Positions 7,728 to 16,888 of a stretch of DNA of 64,000 nt are shown in pieces. Source of the DNA: Blastococcus sp. HT6-30 (GTDB taxonomy: Bacteria; Actinomycetota; Actinomycetes; Mycobacteriales; Geodermatophilaceae); NCBI RefSeq assembly GCF_039729015.1, contig NZ_CP155792.1, positions 2,070,001 to 2,134,000 of the forward strand. Direction: 5' to 3'. Under the pieces are notes generated by a model, which saw nothing but the letters and a program-made list of their open reading frames with translations, was not told the origin of the DNA and searched no databases. Positions within the stretch are counted from its first letter, which is position 1; every line of letters begins with the position of its first letter. A program made the translations under genes and the position numbers.

Positions 7728-9302
7728 GTGGCCGCGTCCGCGCCGGAGGTGGCCCCGGCACCGGCGGCGGGCCGCGGCGCGGTCCGCTCCCGGCCGCTGC
7801 TGCTGGCCGCCGTCGCGGTCTGCGCCGCCTGCGGGCTGATCTACGAACTGGTCCTGCTCACCCTGTCGGCCAGCCTGGTCGGCGGTGGGATCACCCAGAC
7901 CTCGCTGATCGTCGCCGGGTTCGTCGCGGCGCTCGGCGCCGGTGCCCTGCTGGTCAAGCCCTTCCTGCCGCACGCGGCGACGACGTTCGTCGCGGTGGAG
8001 ATCCTGCTCGGCGTCGCGGGGGGCTTGAGCGCCGTCACCCTCTACGTGTCGTTCTCCTTCTACGGCACCAGCACCGCCGTCCTGCTCGTCGCGACCGGGG
8101 TGCTCGGCGTGCTGGTCGGCGCCGAGGTGCCGCTGCTGATGACGCTGCTGCAGACCGGGCGCAGCGGGATCGACGCCGAGGGCTCGGGCAAGGTGCTGGC
8201 CGACCTCAACGCCGCCGACTACGCCGGCGCCCTGCTCGGCGGCCTGCTGTGGCCGTTCCTGCTGCTGCCCGTGGCGGGGCAGGTGCGCGGGGCGGCGATC
8301 ACCGGCCTGGTCAACCTGCTCGCCGCCGCCGTGGTCTCCGGCCTGCTGCTGCGCCGGCAGATGAGCGTCCGCGCGCGCCGCTCCGCCACCGCCGCGCTGC
8401 TCGTCGCGGCCGCCGGGCTCGGGTTCCTGCTGCTGCGCGCCCAGGACATCGAGACGACGGCGCGGCAGCGGCTCTACGACGACCCCGTGGTGGCCGCCGA
8501 GCGCTCGACGTACCAGGAGATCGTGGTCACCGAGCGCTCCGGCGACACCCGGCTGTACCTCGACGGCGACCTGCAGTTCTCCAGCCGGGACGAGCACCGG
8601 TACACCGAGTCGCTGGTGCACCCCGTGCTGTCCCGCGACCCCCGGCGGGTGCTCGTCCTCGGCGGCGGCGACGGCCTGGCCGCCCGCGAGGTGCTGCGCC
8701 ACCCCTCGGTCGAGGAGGTCGTGCAGGTGGAGCTGGACCCAGCCGTCATCGAGCTGGCCCGCACGCGGCTCGCCGCGCTCAACGACCATGCGCTCGACGA
8801 CCCCCGGGTCCAGGTCGTCCCCGAGGACGCCTTCCGCTGGCTGCGCTCCCCGGCCGCCGACGGCTTCGACGCGGTGATCGTCGACATGCCCGACCCGGAC
8901 ACCCCCGTGCTGGGCCGGCTCTACTCCGAGGAGTTCTACGGCCTGGTCGCCGCCGCGCTCGCGCCCGAGGGGCTCGTGGTGGTGCAGGCCGGCAGCCCGT
9001 ACTCCACCCCCACGGCGTTCTGGCGGACGGTCTCGACCCTCGACGCCGCCGGGCTGGCCGCCGCGCCGTACCACGTGCACGTGCCGAGCTTCGGCGACTG
9101 GGGCTTCGCGCTGGCCCAGCGCGGTCCGCGGCCGCCCGACCTGGCGCTGTCCCCTGCCGCACCGGCGACCCGGTTCCTCCACCCCGACGTGCTGGCCGCC
9201 GCCGCAGTCTTCCCCGCCGACCGGCCCCGGCAGCGGCTGGCGCCCTCGACCCTGGACCGGCCGCTGATCGTCGAGGACCTGCGCGCCGGCTACACCGGCT
9301 GA
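7728..9302 (+). CDS. speE: Membrane-bound polyamine aminopropyltransferase (spermidine synthase family)
   Basis: A 524-residue protein with two parts. Residues 20-240 hold about seven membrane helices. Residues 250-500 form a spermidine synthase fold with YQEIVVTE, the substrate-site DLQFSSRDEHRYTESLVHP, the nucleotide loop LVLGGGDGLAAREVL, acidic VQVELDPAVI and catalytic-region IVDMPDPDTP. The family transfers aminopropyl from decarboxylated S-adenosylmethionine to an amine; the true acceptor in membrane forms is not certain. It closes the DUF4178-DUF2617-DUF4247-DUF350 cluster, suggesting those proteins act with a polyamine or related product at the membrane. Confidence 0.88.
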   Translation: MAASAPEVAPAPAAGRGAVRSRPLLLAAVAVCAACGLIYELVLLTLSASLVGGGITQTSLIVAGFVAALGAGALLVKPFLPHAATTFVAVEILLGVAGGLSAVTLYVSFSFYGTSTAVLLVATGVLGVLVGAEVPLLMTLLQTGRSGIDAEGSGKVLADLNAADYAGALLGGLLWPFLLLPVAGQVRGAAITGLVNLLAAAVVSGLLLRRQMSVRARRSATAALLVAAAGLGFLLLRAQDIETTARQRLYDDPVVAAERSTYQEIVVTERSGDTRLYLDGDLQFSSRDEHRYTESLVHPVLSRDPRRVLVLGGGDGLAAREVLRHPSVEEVVQVELDPAVIELARTRLAALNDHALDDPRVQVVPEDAFRWLRSPAADGFDAVIVDMPDPDTPVLGRLYSEEFYGLVAAALAPEGLVVVQAGSPYSTPTAFWRTVSTLDAAGLAAAPYHVHVPSFGDWGFALAQRGPRPPDLALSPAAPATRFLHPDVLAAAAVFPADRPRQRLAPSTLDRPLIVEDLRAGYTG

Positions 9303-9498
9303 CGCAGCGGAGCGCGGCGACGCGGCCGATGGGCACACGCCTGTAGCGTGCTGTTCTTCAGGACACCGACGCTGCGCGCCCGACCCTCCGGCCCCCCGGG
9401 GCCCGGCCGGCGGAGCGCCCCGGCCGCGGTGTCCCCGCTCCACCCGCCGCCGCCCTCCCGCGAGGCGCCGGCGCCCCGTCCTGCGAGGAGGACCACCC
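9303..9498. other. Intergenic stretch before prfC
   Basis: This 196-base gap holds no credible frame. A GAGGAGG ribosome site at about 9485-9491 serves prfC. A possible -10 (TGTAGCGT near 9341) is weak and has no clear -35. Confidence 0.4.
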
Positions 9499-11118
9499 GT
9501 GACTGCCGCTCCCACCTCCGGTGATGCGGATCGGACCGCCCGCTCGGCGGTCGCGGAGGCCGCCCGGCGGCGCACCTTCGCCGTCATCAGCCACCCCGAC
9601 GCCGGGAAGTCCACGCTCACCGAGGCGTTGGCCCTGCACGCGCGGGTGATCGGGCAGGCCGGCGCGGTGCACGGCAAGGCCGGCCGCCGGGGCACCGTGT
9701 CGGACTGGATGGACATGGAGAAGGCCCGCGGGATCTCCATCACCTCGGCGGCGCTGCAGTTCGAGTACCGCGACGCGGTGATCAACCTCCTGGACACCCC
9801 CGGGCACGCCGACTTCTCCGAGGACACCTACCGGGTGCTCACCGCCGTCGACGCCGCCGTGATGCTCGTCGACGCGGCGAAGGGCCTGGAGACGCAGACG
9901 ATGAAGCTCTTCGCCGTCTGCAAGCACCGCGGCATCCCGATCATCACGGTGATCAACAAGTGGGACCGGCCCGGCAAGGACGCCCTCGAGCTGATGGACG
10001 AGATCAGCGAGCGCACCGGCCTCACCCCCACCCCGCTGACCTGGCCGGTCGGCATCGCCGGTGACTTCCGGGGCGTGCTCGACCGCCGTGACGGCACCTT
10101 CCGCCGCTTCACCCGTACCGCGGGCGGGGCGACGATCGCCCCGGAGGAGCTGCTGACCGCCGCCGAGGCCACCGCGCGCGAGGGCGACGTCTGGCGGCAG
10201 GCCGAGGAGGAGGCCGAGCTGCTCGAGGCGACCGGCGCGGAGCACGACCAGGAGTCCTTCCTGGGCGGGGTGACCACGCCGGTGCTGTTCGCATCCGCGA
10301 TCTCGAACTTCGGCGTCGGCGCGCTGCTGGACACCCTGGTCGACCTCGCCCCGCCGCCGGCCGGGCGCCCGGACGCCGACGGCGCGGTGCGCGGCCTCGA
10401 CGAGCCGTTCAGCGCCTTCGTCTTCAAGGTGCAGTCGGGCATGGACGCCGCCCACCGCGACCGGCTGGCCTACATCCGGATCTGCTCGGGCGTCTTCGAG
10501 CGCGGCATGGTCGTCACGCACGCCGGTACAGGACGCCCCTTCGCCACCAAGTACGCCCAGCACGTCTTCGGCCGGGAGCGGGAGAGCGTCGACGTCGCCT
10601 ACCCCGGCGACGTCGTCGGCCTGGTCAACGCCTCGGCGCTCGGCGTCGGCGACAGCCTGTACACCGACCGGTCGGTCAGCTACCCGGCGCTGACCACGTT
10701 CGCACCCGAGCACTTCGCGGTGGTGCGCAGCCGGGATACCGCCAAGCACAAGCAGTTCCGCAAGGGCATCGAGCAGCTGGACTCCGAGGGCGTGGTGCAG
10801 GTCCTGCGCTCCGAGCGGCGGGGCGACGGCTCCCCCGTGCTCGCCGTCGTCGGGCCGATGCAGTTCGAGGTGGCCACGCACCGCATGGAGCACGAGTTCA
10901 ACGCCCCGGTGGCGTTGGACCGGCTGCCCTACAGCATCGCGATGCGCACCGACGAGGCGTCCCTGCCGTTGATCGCGAGCTCCGGCGGGGTCGAGGTGGT
11001 GCAGCGGACCACCGGCGAGCTGCTCGCCCTGTTCCCCGACAAGTGGGCGCTGCGGATGCTCCAGCAGCGCCATCCGCGCGTCACCCTGGAGCCGCTGGTG
11101 GCCGCGCAGCTGGCCTGA
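9499..11118 (+). CDS. prfC: Peptide chain release factor 3
   Basis: A 539-residue translational GTPase. The P-loop HPDAGKST at about residues 32-39, switch-II DTPGHADFSEDTY and NKWD specificity motif are all intact, and residues around GISITSAALQF match RF3 rather than EF-G. The C-terminal half carries RF3 domains II-III (for example GPMQFEVATHRMEHEF). It uses GTP to remove RF1/RF2 from the ribosome after termination and contributes to quality control. GTG 9499 follows GAGGAGG. It is monocistronic here. Confidence 0.95.
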   Translation: MTAAPTSGDADRTARSAVAEAARRRTFAVISHPDAGKSTLTEALALHARVIGQAGAVHGKAGRRGTVSDWMDMEKARGISITSAALQFEYRDAVINLLDTPGHADFSEDTYRVLTAVDAAVMLVDAAKGLETQTMKLFAVCKHRGIPIITVINKWDRPGKDALELMDEISERTGLTPTPLTWPVGIAGDFRGVLDRRDGTFRRFTRTAGGATIAPEELLTAAEATAREGDVWRQAEEEAELLEATGAEHDQESFLGGVTTPVLFASAISNFGVGALLDTLVDLAPPPAGRPDADGAVRGLDEPFSAFVFKVQSGMDAAHRDRLAYIRICSGVFERGMVVTHAGTGRPFATKYAQHVFGRERESVDVAYPGDVVGLVNASALGVGDSLYTDRSVSYPALTTFAPEHFAVVRSRDTAKHKQFRKGIEQLDSEGVVQVLRSERRGDGSPVLAVVGPMQFEVATHRMEHEFNAPVALDRLPYSIAMRTDEASLPLIASSGGVEVVQRTTGELLALFPDKWALRMLQQRHPRVTLEPLVAAQLA

Positions 11119-11133
11119 GCCGGGCACGCGCGG

Positions 11134-12006
11134 TCACCCCCGTAGGGCGGCGTACACCTCCTCGGCGTGGTCGAAGACGAAGAAGTGCCCCTCGCCGCCG
11201 AGCCAGTGCGCCGTGCAGACGGGCAGCATGGCGCTCAGGACCTGCCCCAGGACGACGGGCACCTGCCAGTCCTGCGTCCCGTGCCAGATGTGCACGTGCT
11301 GGCGGATCTCCGACAGCGGGAAGCCCCACGGCCGGAACAGCAGCGCCCGGTCCTCGGCCAGCACGGCGGTTCCGTTCCGCAGCCCCTCGCTGAACGTCGC
11401 CGCCAGGATCCCCCGGACCGCCGGCCGGCCGATCACCCGCCGGTCGGCGGCGTTGAGCCGCAGCTGCAGGTACCGCGGGATCATCGCCGGCCGCAGCCCG
11501 ATCGGCGCCAGGACGGGCCGGAGCACCGCCGCCAGCTGCGCGGGCCGGTGCGCGGCGGCCCGCACGCGCCGCGGCACCCAGCGCGGCCACGGCCAGGGCA
11601 CGTCGGGCGGCGGCGCCCCACCGAGGATGCCGACGGCCCGGACGCGGTCGGCGAACGTGTGCGCACACGCCAGCGCGTAGGCCGCCCCGCCGGACAGGCT
11701 GACCACCGAGAAGCGGTCGACGCCGAGGTGGTCGAGCAGCTGCCCGACGTCGTCGGGCCAGTCCTGCACCCGGCGACCGGGCTGCGGGTCCGAGCGCCCG
11801 AAGCCGGGGCGGTCCGGGACGATCACCCGCATCCCCCACCGCCGGTAGGCGTCGGGGTCCTCCACGTGCCGCTCCAGCCGCGAGCTGGGCGATCCGTGGC
11901 AGCCCAGCACCGGCCAGCCGGCCGGATCGCCGTACTCGGCGTACGCGAGCACCCGGCCGTCGCGCAGCCGGATGCTGTTCTGACCGGGTGAGGGGTCCTC
12001 GACCAT
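11134..12006 (-). CDS. Alpha/beta hydrolase
   Basis: A 290-residue alpha/beta hydrolase without signal peptide. GCHGSPSSRL forms the oxyanion-hole loop, the nucleophile is the serine in VSLSGGAAYAL, and GEGHFF near the C-terminus holds the catalytic histidine. PDRPGFGRSDPQPGR resembles the proline iminopeptidase/esterase group. The substrate is not readable. It converges on prfC, 15 bases apart, and stands alone as a transcription unit. Confidence 0.82.
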   Translation of the reverse strand: MVEDPSPGQNSIRLRDGRVLAYAEYGDPAGWPVLGCHGSPSSRLERHVEDPDAYRRWGMRVIVPDRPGFGRSDPQPGRRVQDWPDDVGQLLDHLGVDRFSVVSLSGGAAYALACAHTFADRVRAVGILGGAPPPDVPWPWPRWVPRRVRAAAHRPAQLAAVLRPVLAPIGLRPAMIPRYLQLRLNAADRRVIGRPAVRGILAATFSEGLRNGTAVLAEDRALLFRPWGFPLSEIRQHVHIWHGTQDWQVPVVLGQVLSAMLPVCTAHWLGGEGHFFVFDHAEEVYAALRG

Positions 12007-12121
12007 GGGGCTCCCCTACCCGCCGATCCCGGCCTCACCCGGCGGCGCCGGTTGCCAGCTCGCCCGCATGGCGGCCGATCCACCGGTGGGCGTGCTCAGC
12101 CGCGGGGAGTGACCGACGCCG

Positions 12122-12169
12122 CCGAGGACCTGCTGGACCGGCTCGCTGGGCGGTCCAGCAGGTCCTCGG
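12122..12169 (-). terminator. Strong hairpin terminator of the cyclase/TPP operon
   Basis: A perfect 19-bp inverted repeat: arms 12122-12140 and 12151-12169 with a 10-base loop, starting at the base next to the minus-strand stop codon of the TPP-enzyme gene. No T-run follows, as is common for actinobacterial intrinsic terminators. Confidence 0.8.
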
Positions 12170-13822
12170 TCAGTGGCCGCGGAACGCCTCCTCCAGCCAC
12201 CACGAGGGCTGGTCGCGAGTCACCTTGGCATCGACGAGCAGCGGTGCCGACCGCGGTCCGGCCAGCCACGCGGCGACCCCGTCAAGGTCGGCGGCCCGCC
12301 GCACGGTCACCGCCGCGTAGCCGTGACCGCGGGCGAGCGCGGCGAAGTCGGTCTCCGGGAAGCGGACGGTGTCCAGCGGGTGCCCGTCCGGACCGAAGTG
12401 GTGCATCTCGGCGCCGTAGCCGGCGTCGTCGTAGACCACGACGACCATCGGCAGGCCCAGCCGGACGACGGTCTCCAGCTCGGCCGCGCCCATCAGCGCC
12501 CCGCCGTCGCCGAGGGCCGCGACCGGCAGCCGGTCGGGCCGGGCCAGCGCCGCGCCGATCGCCGTGGCGAGGCCCAGGCCGACGGACTGGAAGGCCTGCG
12601 TAAAGCAGAAGCCCTGCTCGTCGGGCACGTCGAGGAACATGCTCGGGTAGCCCATGAAGTTGCCGGAGTCGACGGCCACCACCCGCTCGGCGGGCAACAG
12701 GTCGTCGAGCGCCACGGTCAGGGACCGCGGATCGATGCGCTCGCCGTCCGCGGCGCCGGGCAGCGGCTCGTCCCGCCAGCGGCCCCGCCCCGCCAGGGCG
12801 GACCGCACCTCCGGCGTCCGGTAGCCCGCGGCCCCGGACGAGCCCACGCGGGCCGCCGCCGCCTCGGCGACGGCCCGCACGTCGCCGGTGACGCCGAAGG
12901 AGACCTGCCGCTGCGCGCCGATCGCGTCGGCGTCGAGGTCGACCTGCACCACGGTGGCGTCGTCGGCGATCAGCCGCCCGTGCCGCATGGTCCACATGTT
13001 GAGCTGGCAGCCCCAGCCAACGATCAGGTCGGCGCCGCCGATGAGCTCGGCGGCCAGCGGGGTGGCGAACCCGCCGGAGACGTCCAGGTCCCAGTCGCTG
13101 CCGCGGAACAGCCCCCGGGCCACCGCCGAGGTCGCCAACAGCGCCCCGCAGCGCGCGGCCAGCTCCTCCAGCGCCCGGCGGGCACCCGGCCCGCGGGAGC
13201 CCCGGCCGGCCACGAACACCGGCCGCCGCGAGGCGCGCAGCGCGTCGGCCAACCGCGCCACCTCCGCGTCGGCGGGCACCGGCGCCGCCCGGTGCGGTGC
13301 CGGCGGAGCGCCGGCCTCCTCCGCGGCGAGGGACTGGACGTCGAGCGGCAGGTTCAGCACGACGGTGCGCCGCTCCTGCCGGGCGGTGTCCACCGCGGCG
13401 CCGGCCACCGCGACCGCCTCGGCCGCCGAGGTCACCCGCACCGGCACCGCGCCGACGGCGGTGGCCAGCCCGAACTGGTCGACGTAGAAATTGGAGCGCG
13501 CCGACGTCGCCTCCGCCGTCAGCACCACCAGCGGGGTGCGGCTCTTCGCCGCCTCGGTGATGCCGGTGAGCGCGTTGGTGAGGCCGCAGCCCTGGTGCAG
13601 GCTGAGCACCGCCGCCCGGCCGCTGGTCCGGGCGTACGCGTCGGCCATCGTGGCCGCGCCGCCCTCGTGGCGGGCCGCGACGTACCGGGCCCCCGCGGCG
13701 ACCATCGCGTTGGTCGCCACGAAGTTGCCCGAGCCGACGACGCCGAAGACCGTGTCGACCCCGCGCCGGACCAGCGTCTCCCCGACGGCTGCCGCGACCG
13801 TGCGCCCGGTGGCCGGGGTCAT
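12170..13822 (-). CDS. Thiamine-diphosphate-dependent decarboxylase/synthase (acetolactate-synthase fold)
   Basis: A 550-residue enzyme with the three ThDP-enzyme domains: Pyr domain about 1-170 with the cofactor-activating Glu in RHEGGAATMADAYAR, a central domain 190-325, and PP domain 360-530 with LGDGGALMGAAELET and VVYDDAGYG, the diphosphate/Mg2+ motif. The QGCGLTNALTG loop suits 2-keto-acid enzymes such as benzoylformate or sulfopyruvate decarboxylase, and it is not biosynthetic IlvB (no IlvN neighbour). The start ATG 13822 overlaps the cyclase stop (ATGA), so the cyclase product may be its substrate. The closest decarboxylase class is inference. Confidence 0.83.
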   Translation of the reverse strand: MTPATGRTVAAAVGETLVRRGVDTVFGVVGSGNFVATNAMVAAGARYVAARHEGGAATMADAYARTSGRAAVLSLHQGCGLTNALTGITEAAKSRTPLVVLTAEATSARSNFYVDQFGLATAVGAVPVRVTSAAEAVAVAGAAVDTARQERRTVVLNLPLDVQSLAAEEAGAPPAPHRAAPVPADAEVARLADALRASRRPVFVAGRGSRGPGARRALEELAARCGALLATSAVARGLFRGSDWDLDVSGGFATPLAAELIGGADLIVGWGCQLNMWTMRHGRLIADDATVVQVDLDADAIGAQRQVSFGVTGDVRAVAEAAAARVGSSGAAGYRTPEVRSALAGRGRWRDEPLPGAADGERIDPRSLTVALDDLLPAERVVAVDSGNFMGYPSMFLDVPDEQGFCFTQAFQSVGLGLATAIGAALARPDRLPVAALGDGGALMGAAELETVVRLGLPMVVVVYDDAGYGAEMHHFGPDGHPLDTVRFPETDFAALARGHGYAAVTVRRAADLDGVAAWLAGPRSAPLLVDAKVTRDQPSWWLEEAFRGH

Positions 13823-14595
13823 CCCCGCTCGACCAGCGCCAGCACCCGCGACGGCGAGCCGGATCCGGAGACGATCGGCAGCGGTGCCGCCACCAGGAGG
13901 GCACCGGTCGCCGGGAGCCGGTCGAGGTTCTGCAGCTGGGTCAGCCCGTACTTGCCGCTGCCCATCAGCGCCGCGTGACAGGGGAACGGCGGGTCGAAGG
14001 AGTGCGCCGCGCCCGCGTCGGTGCCCACGGTCTCGACGCCGAGCCCGAGGACCGGGGACTCCTCGGCGAGCCAGCGCGCGCAGGCCGGCGAGAGCCCCGG
14101 AGTGTGCGGTCCGGTGTCGTCGGCGTTGAGGAACGCCTGCTGGGAGGCCGACCGGGCGTCCCAGCCGGTGCGGAAGAGCAGCCACCCGCCCTCGGGTAGC
14201 GGCCCGTGCTCGGCCTCCCACTCCCGCACGTGCTCGACCTCGAGCAGGAAGTCGGGGTCGGCGGCGGCCTGCGCGGAGAAGTCCAGCACGACGGCCGGGG
14301 CGATCAGCCGCCCGGCCGGCACCGAGGCGACGTCGTCGCCGTTCCGGCCGGTCACCCAGTGGTTGGGCGCGTCGAAGTGCGTTCCGGTGTGCTCGCCGGT
14401 ACGGAAGTTGTTCCAGTACCAGGCCGGGCCGCGGTCGTCGTACCGGCTCAGCTCCTCCAGCTCGAACCGCGCCGTCTGGGCGAACTGCTCGGGCAGCTGG
14501 ATGACCGGCGTCTCCGCCGACAGGGGCGCGGTGAGGTCGACGACCTCGATCCGCGCGGTGGCCAGCGCCTCGGCGAGGCTGGTGAGGAGCGACAT
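13819..14595 (-). CDS. Cyclase-family metal hydrolase (kynurenine formamidase/isatin hydrolase fold)
   Basis: 258 residues with the family's metal-binding signature HTGTHFDAPNHW near residue 90, preceded by DLTAPLSAETPVIQLP and followed by GWLLFRTGWDAR. These Mn/Zn enzymes open lactam or amide rings or hydrolyse N-formylkynurenine; isatin hydrolase is one member. ATG 14595 has GAAGGGA upstream. It is the first gene of a two-gene operon with the ThDP enzyme. No kynureninase or tryptophan dioxygenase is nearby, so a kynurenine role is not supported by context. Confidence 0.82.
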   Translation of the reverse strand: MSLLTSLAEALATARIEVVDLTAPLSAETPVIQLPEQFAQTARFELEELSRYDDRGPAWYWNNFRTGEHTGTHFDAPNHWVTGRNGDDVASVPAGRLIAPAVVLDFSAQAAADPDFLLEVEHVREWEAEHGPLPEGGWLLFRTGWDARSASQQAFLNADDTGPHTPGLSPACARWLAEESPVLGLGVETVGTDAGAAHSFDPPFPCHAALMGSGKYGLTQLQNLDRLPATGALLVAAPLPIVSGSGSPSRVLALVERG

Positions 14596-14675
14596 CGAAG
14601 TCCCTTCGCAGGAGGGCGGAACGGCCGACAGTCAAACATGATCGTCGTCGGCAGCCCGGCCCTCCCGGGAACGCC

Positions 14676-14858
14676 TCAGCGCTCCTTGGGGATCATGATC
14701 CACAGGGCGATGTAGACGAGCTCCCCGACGCCGACGACGCCGAAGACGACGAAGCCGAGCCGGACGAGGGTCCGGGAGACGCCGAACCGGTTCGCCAGGG
14801 CGGCGCACACCCCGGCGATGACCTTCTGCGAACGTGGTCTGACCAGCGTAGATGTCAT
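14676..14858 (-). CDS. PspC-domain small membrane protein
   Basis: A 60-residue PspC domain: RSQKVIAGVCAALANRFGVS, then a hydrophobic segment VRLGFVVFGVVGVGELVYI, ending in MIPKER. PspC proteins are membrane partners in phage-shock and envelope-stress responses; solo PspC domains are common in actinobacteria and their target is usually unknown. It sits alone, 48 bases past the end of the Asp-nucleophile hydrolase gene in the same orientation. Confidence 0.88.
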   Translation of the reverse strand: MTSTLVRPRSQKVIAGVCAALANRFGVSRTLVRLGFVVFGVVGVGELVYIALWIMIPKER

Positions 14859-14906
14859 TCCGGCGCCCTACCCGGCCCCGGCCGGGGGCACACCTGCCCC
14901 GGCCGG

Positions 14907-15740
14907 TCAGGCCTGCGCGACCAGGCGCAGCACCGCCTCGGCGACGACGTCGGGCCGGTCGGCGGGCGCGAAGTGGCTCGCGTCGTCGATCCAGGTCAGC
15001 CGGGCACCCGGGATGTCGTCGGCCAGCCGCTGCCCGTACTCCGGCTTCATCTGGTGGTCCCGGCGGCCCCACACGATCTCGGCCGGGAGGGACAGCCGGG
15101 GCAGGAAAGGGGCCACCGTCTGGGTGTAGACGGAGTCCAGCGACCGAAGGTGCTGCGCGAGCTGCGCGGGGCCGCCCGGGCGCTCCCACGGCTCGACGAA
15201 GCGGTCGATGAACGGCGCGGCGCGGTCCTGGTGCGCGAACAGGGTGCGCAGCGCCGGACGTAGTCCGGTGGCGAGTGCGGTGGGCGGCAGGTGCTCGATC
15301 ACCGGCCAGGCGGCCTTCATCGCCCGGACCAGCGGTACCGGCCACCCGTCGTAGGACACCCCGTTGACGACGCCCAGGCCGGCGACCCGCTCGGTGGCGG
15401 TGGTGGCCAGGATCTGCGCCACTCCTCCACCGAGGTCGTGGCCGACGACCACCGTGCGCTCCACCGCTGATGTGTCGAGCAGCCGCAGCAGCAAGGCCGC
15501 CTGCGCCGCGAGGTCCACCCGGCTCCCCCCGGACGGATCCGAGTTCCCGTAGCCGAGCATGTCCACGGCCAGCACCCGCGCTTCCGCGGCCACCGCCGGG
15601 ACGACGTCCTGCCAGAGCCGGTGGTTGGTCGGGATGCCGTGGATCAGCAGGACCGTCGGTCCGGAGCTCCCGGCCTCCCAGACGTGCAGCCGGTGATCGC
15701 CGACCTGGACCGTGCGCGTCTCTCCGATGGGTAGCTCCAT
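14907..15740 (-). CDS. Alpha/beta hydrolase of the epoxide hydrolase/haloalkane dehalogenase type
   Basis: 277 residues. HGIPTNHRLW gives the HGxP motif of epoxide hydrolases. The nucleophile position reads VVGHDLGGGV, an aspartate rather than serine, which is diagnostic for epoxide hydrolases and haloalkane dehalogenases. The acid is probably in VWGRRDHQM and the histidine is in DDASHFAPADRP. The reaction should therefore go through an alkyl-enzyme ester, hydrolysing an epoxide or carbon-halogen bond. The substrate is unknown. It lies upstream of, and in line with, the PspC-domain gene. Confidence 0.84.
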   Translation of the reverse strand: MELPIGETRTVQVGDHRLHVWEAGSSGPTVLLIHGIPTNHRLWQDVVPAVAAEARVLAVDMLGYGNSDPSGGSRVDLAAQAALLLRLLDTSAVERTVVVGHDLGGGVAQILATTATERVAGLGVVNGVSYDGWPVPLVRAMKAAWPVIEHLPPTALATGLRPALRTLFAHQDRAAPFIDRFVEPWERPGGPAQLAQHLRSLDSVYTQTVAPFLPRLSLPAEIVWGRRDHQMKPEYGQRLADDIPGARLTWIDDASHFAPADRPDVVAEAVLRLVAQA

Positions 15741-15832
15741 GAGGGGTCACTGCCCACGTCCCCGGGTCCGTGCACGTGGTGGCCTCGACCGGCCGTGGGT
15801 ATCCGGGCGTGCACGGGGTAGGACCCCCGGCC

Positions 15833-16027
15833 ATGGACGCAGTGACTCTCGGAAAGGCCGGCCTCAAGGGCTGGCGCGCACGCGTGGCGGATGCGGTGGC
15901 CGGGCCGGTGGCCCAGCGGACGCCGGTCACCGACGACCAGGTGCGGGCGGCGATCGGAGCCCTCTTCCTGGCCCTGTCGGTCATGTACGTGGCGAAGGCG
16001 GCGAAGGACCTGGCGACCGCCCGCTGA
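15833..16027 (+). CDS. Small conserved-looking membrane protein, unknown
   Basis: A 64-residue protein with a soluble basic N-terminal half (KAGLKGWRARVADAV) and one membrane helix AAIGALFLALSVMYVAKAA. No family is recognised. I chose ATG 15833 over an upstream in-frame ATG at 15770 because the extra residues look like leader DNA. It lies divergent from the hydrolase gene. Confidence 0.55.
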   Translation: MDAVTLGKAGLKGWRARVADAVAGPVAQRTPVTDDQVRAAIGALFLALSVMYVAKAAKDLATAR

Positions 16028-16076
16028 GCCGGCTCCGTCAGCCGGGTCGTCACCCCCCGCCGAGGCGCGCCCGTGA

Positions 16077-16469
<393 letters not shown>

Positions 16470-16483
16470 TCGACGCCTGAGGA

Positions 16484-16514
16484 GGGGGCCACGGCGCACT
16501 GCGCCGTGGCCCCC
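16484..16514 (+). terminator. Intrinsic terminator after cspA
   Basis: A perfect 14-bp inverted repeat (arms 16484-16497 and 16501-16514) with a three-base loop, followed by TTCG, 15 bases after the cspA stop. Confidence 0.9.
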
Positions 16515-16659
16515 TTCGCGTCGGTGCCCGGGCGTCGCCCGCACCGGCGACGACGACGGGCGCCGCCGGCGTGCCGTCGACCACGAGACCGAGGGGCACC
16601 CCATCGCCACACATGCCGGACGCTGCGAGGAAGCTCATCTCGGTTGCCCCTGCCGAGGC

Positions 16660-16839
16660 GACGCCAGGATCCACGAGGAGCGCTCCCGGGCGCTCAGCGA
16701 GGCGCGCGCCAGCTCCGAGGGAGCGGTCGAGTGCCCCGAGTGCGGTGGCCCGACCACGCCGCTGTGCATCGTCTCCTGGGGGAACTGCCGGGCCTGCCGG
16801 ACCGCGCACTCCCGCTCCACGCACCCTCTGCGCTGGTGA
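16660..16839 (+). other. Possible zinc-ribbon coding fragment, no start codon found
   Basis: In one frame the end reads VECPECGGPTTPLCIVSW, then GNCRACRTAH and a stop at 16837-16839. This is a C-x2-C...C-x2-C zinc-ribbon pattern, preceded by a helical RIHEERSRALSEARASSEG segment. No ATG, GTG or TTG in frame is visible upstream within 150 bases, so this may be a remnant, use a rare start, or be chance. The stretch 16515-16888 otherwise holds nothing recognisable. Confidence 0.3.
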
Positions 16840-16888
16840 GCCGGGAACTGCCGGCCTCCTGAGGCTGCTGCAGCGCCGGGTGTTCCCG

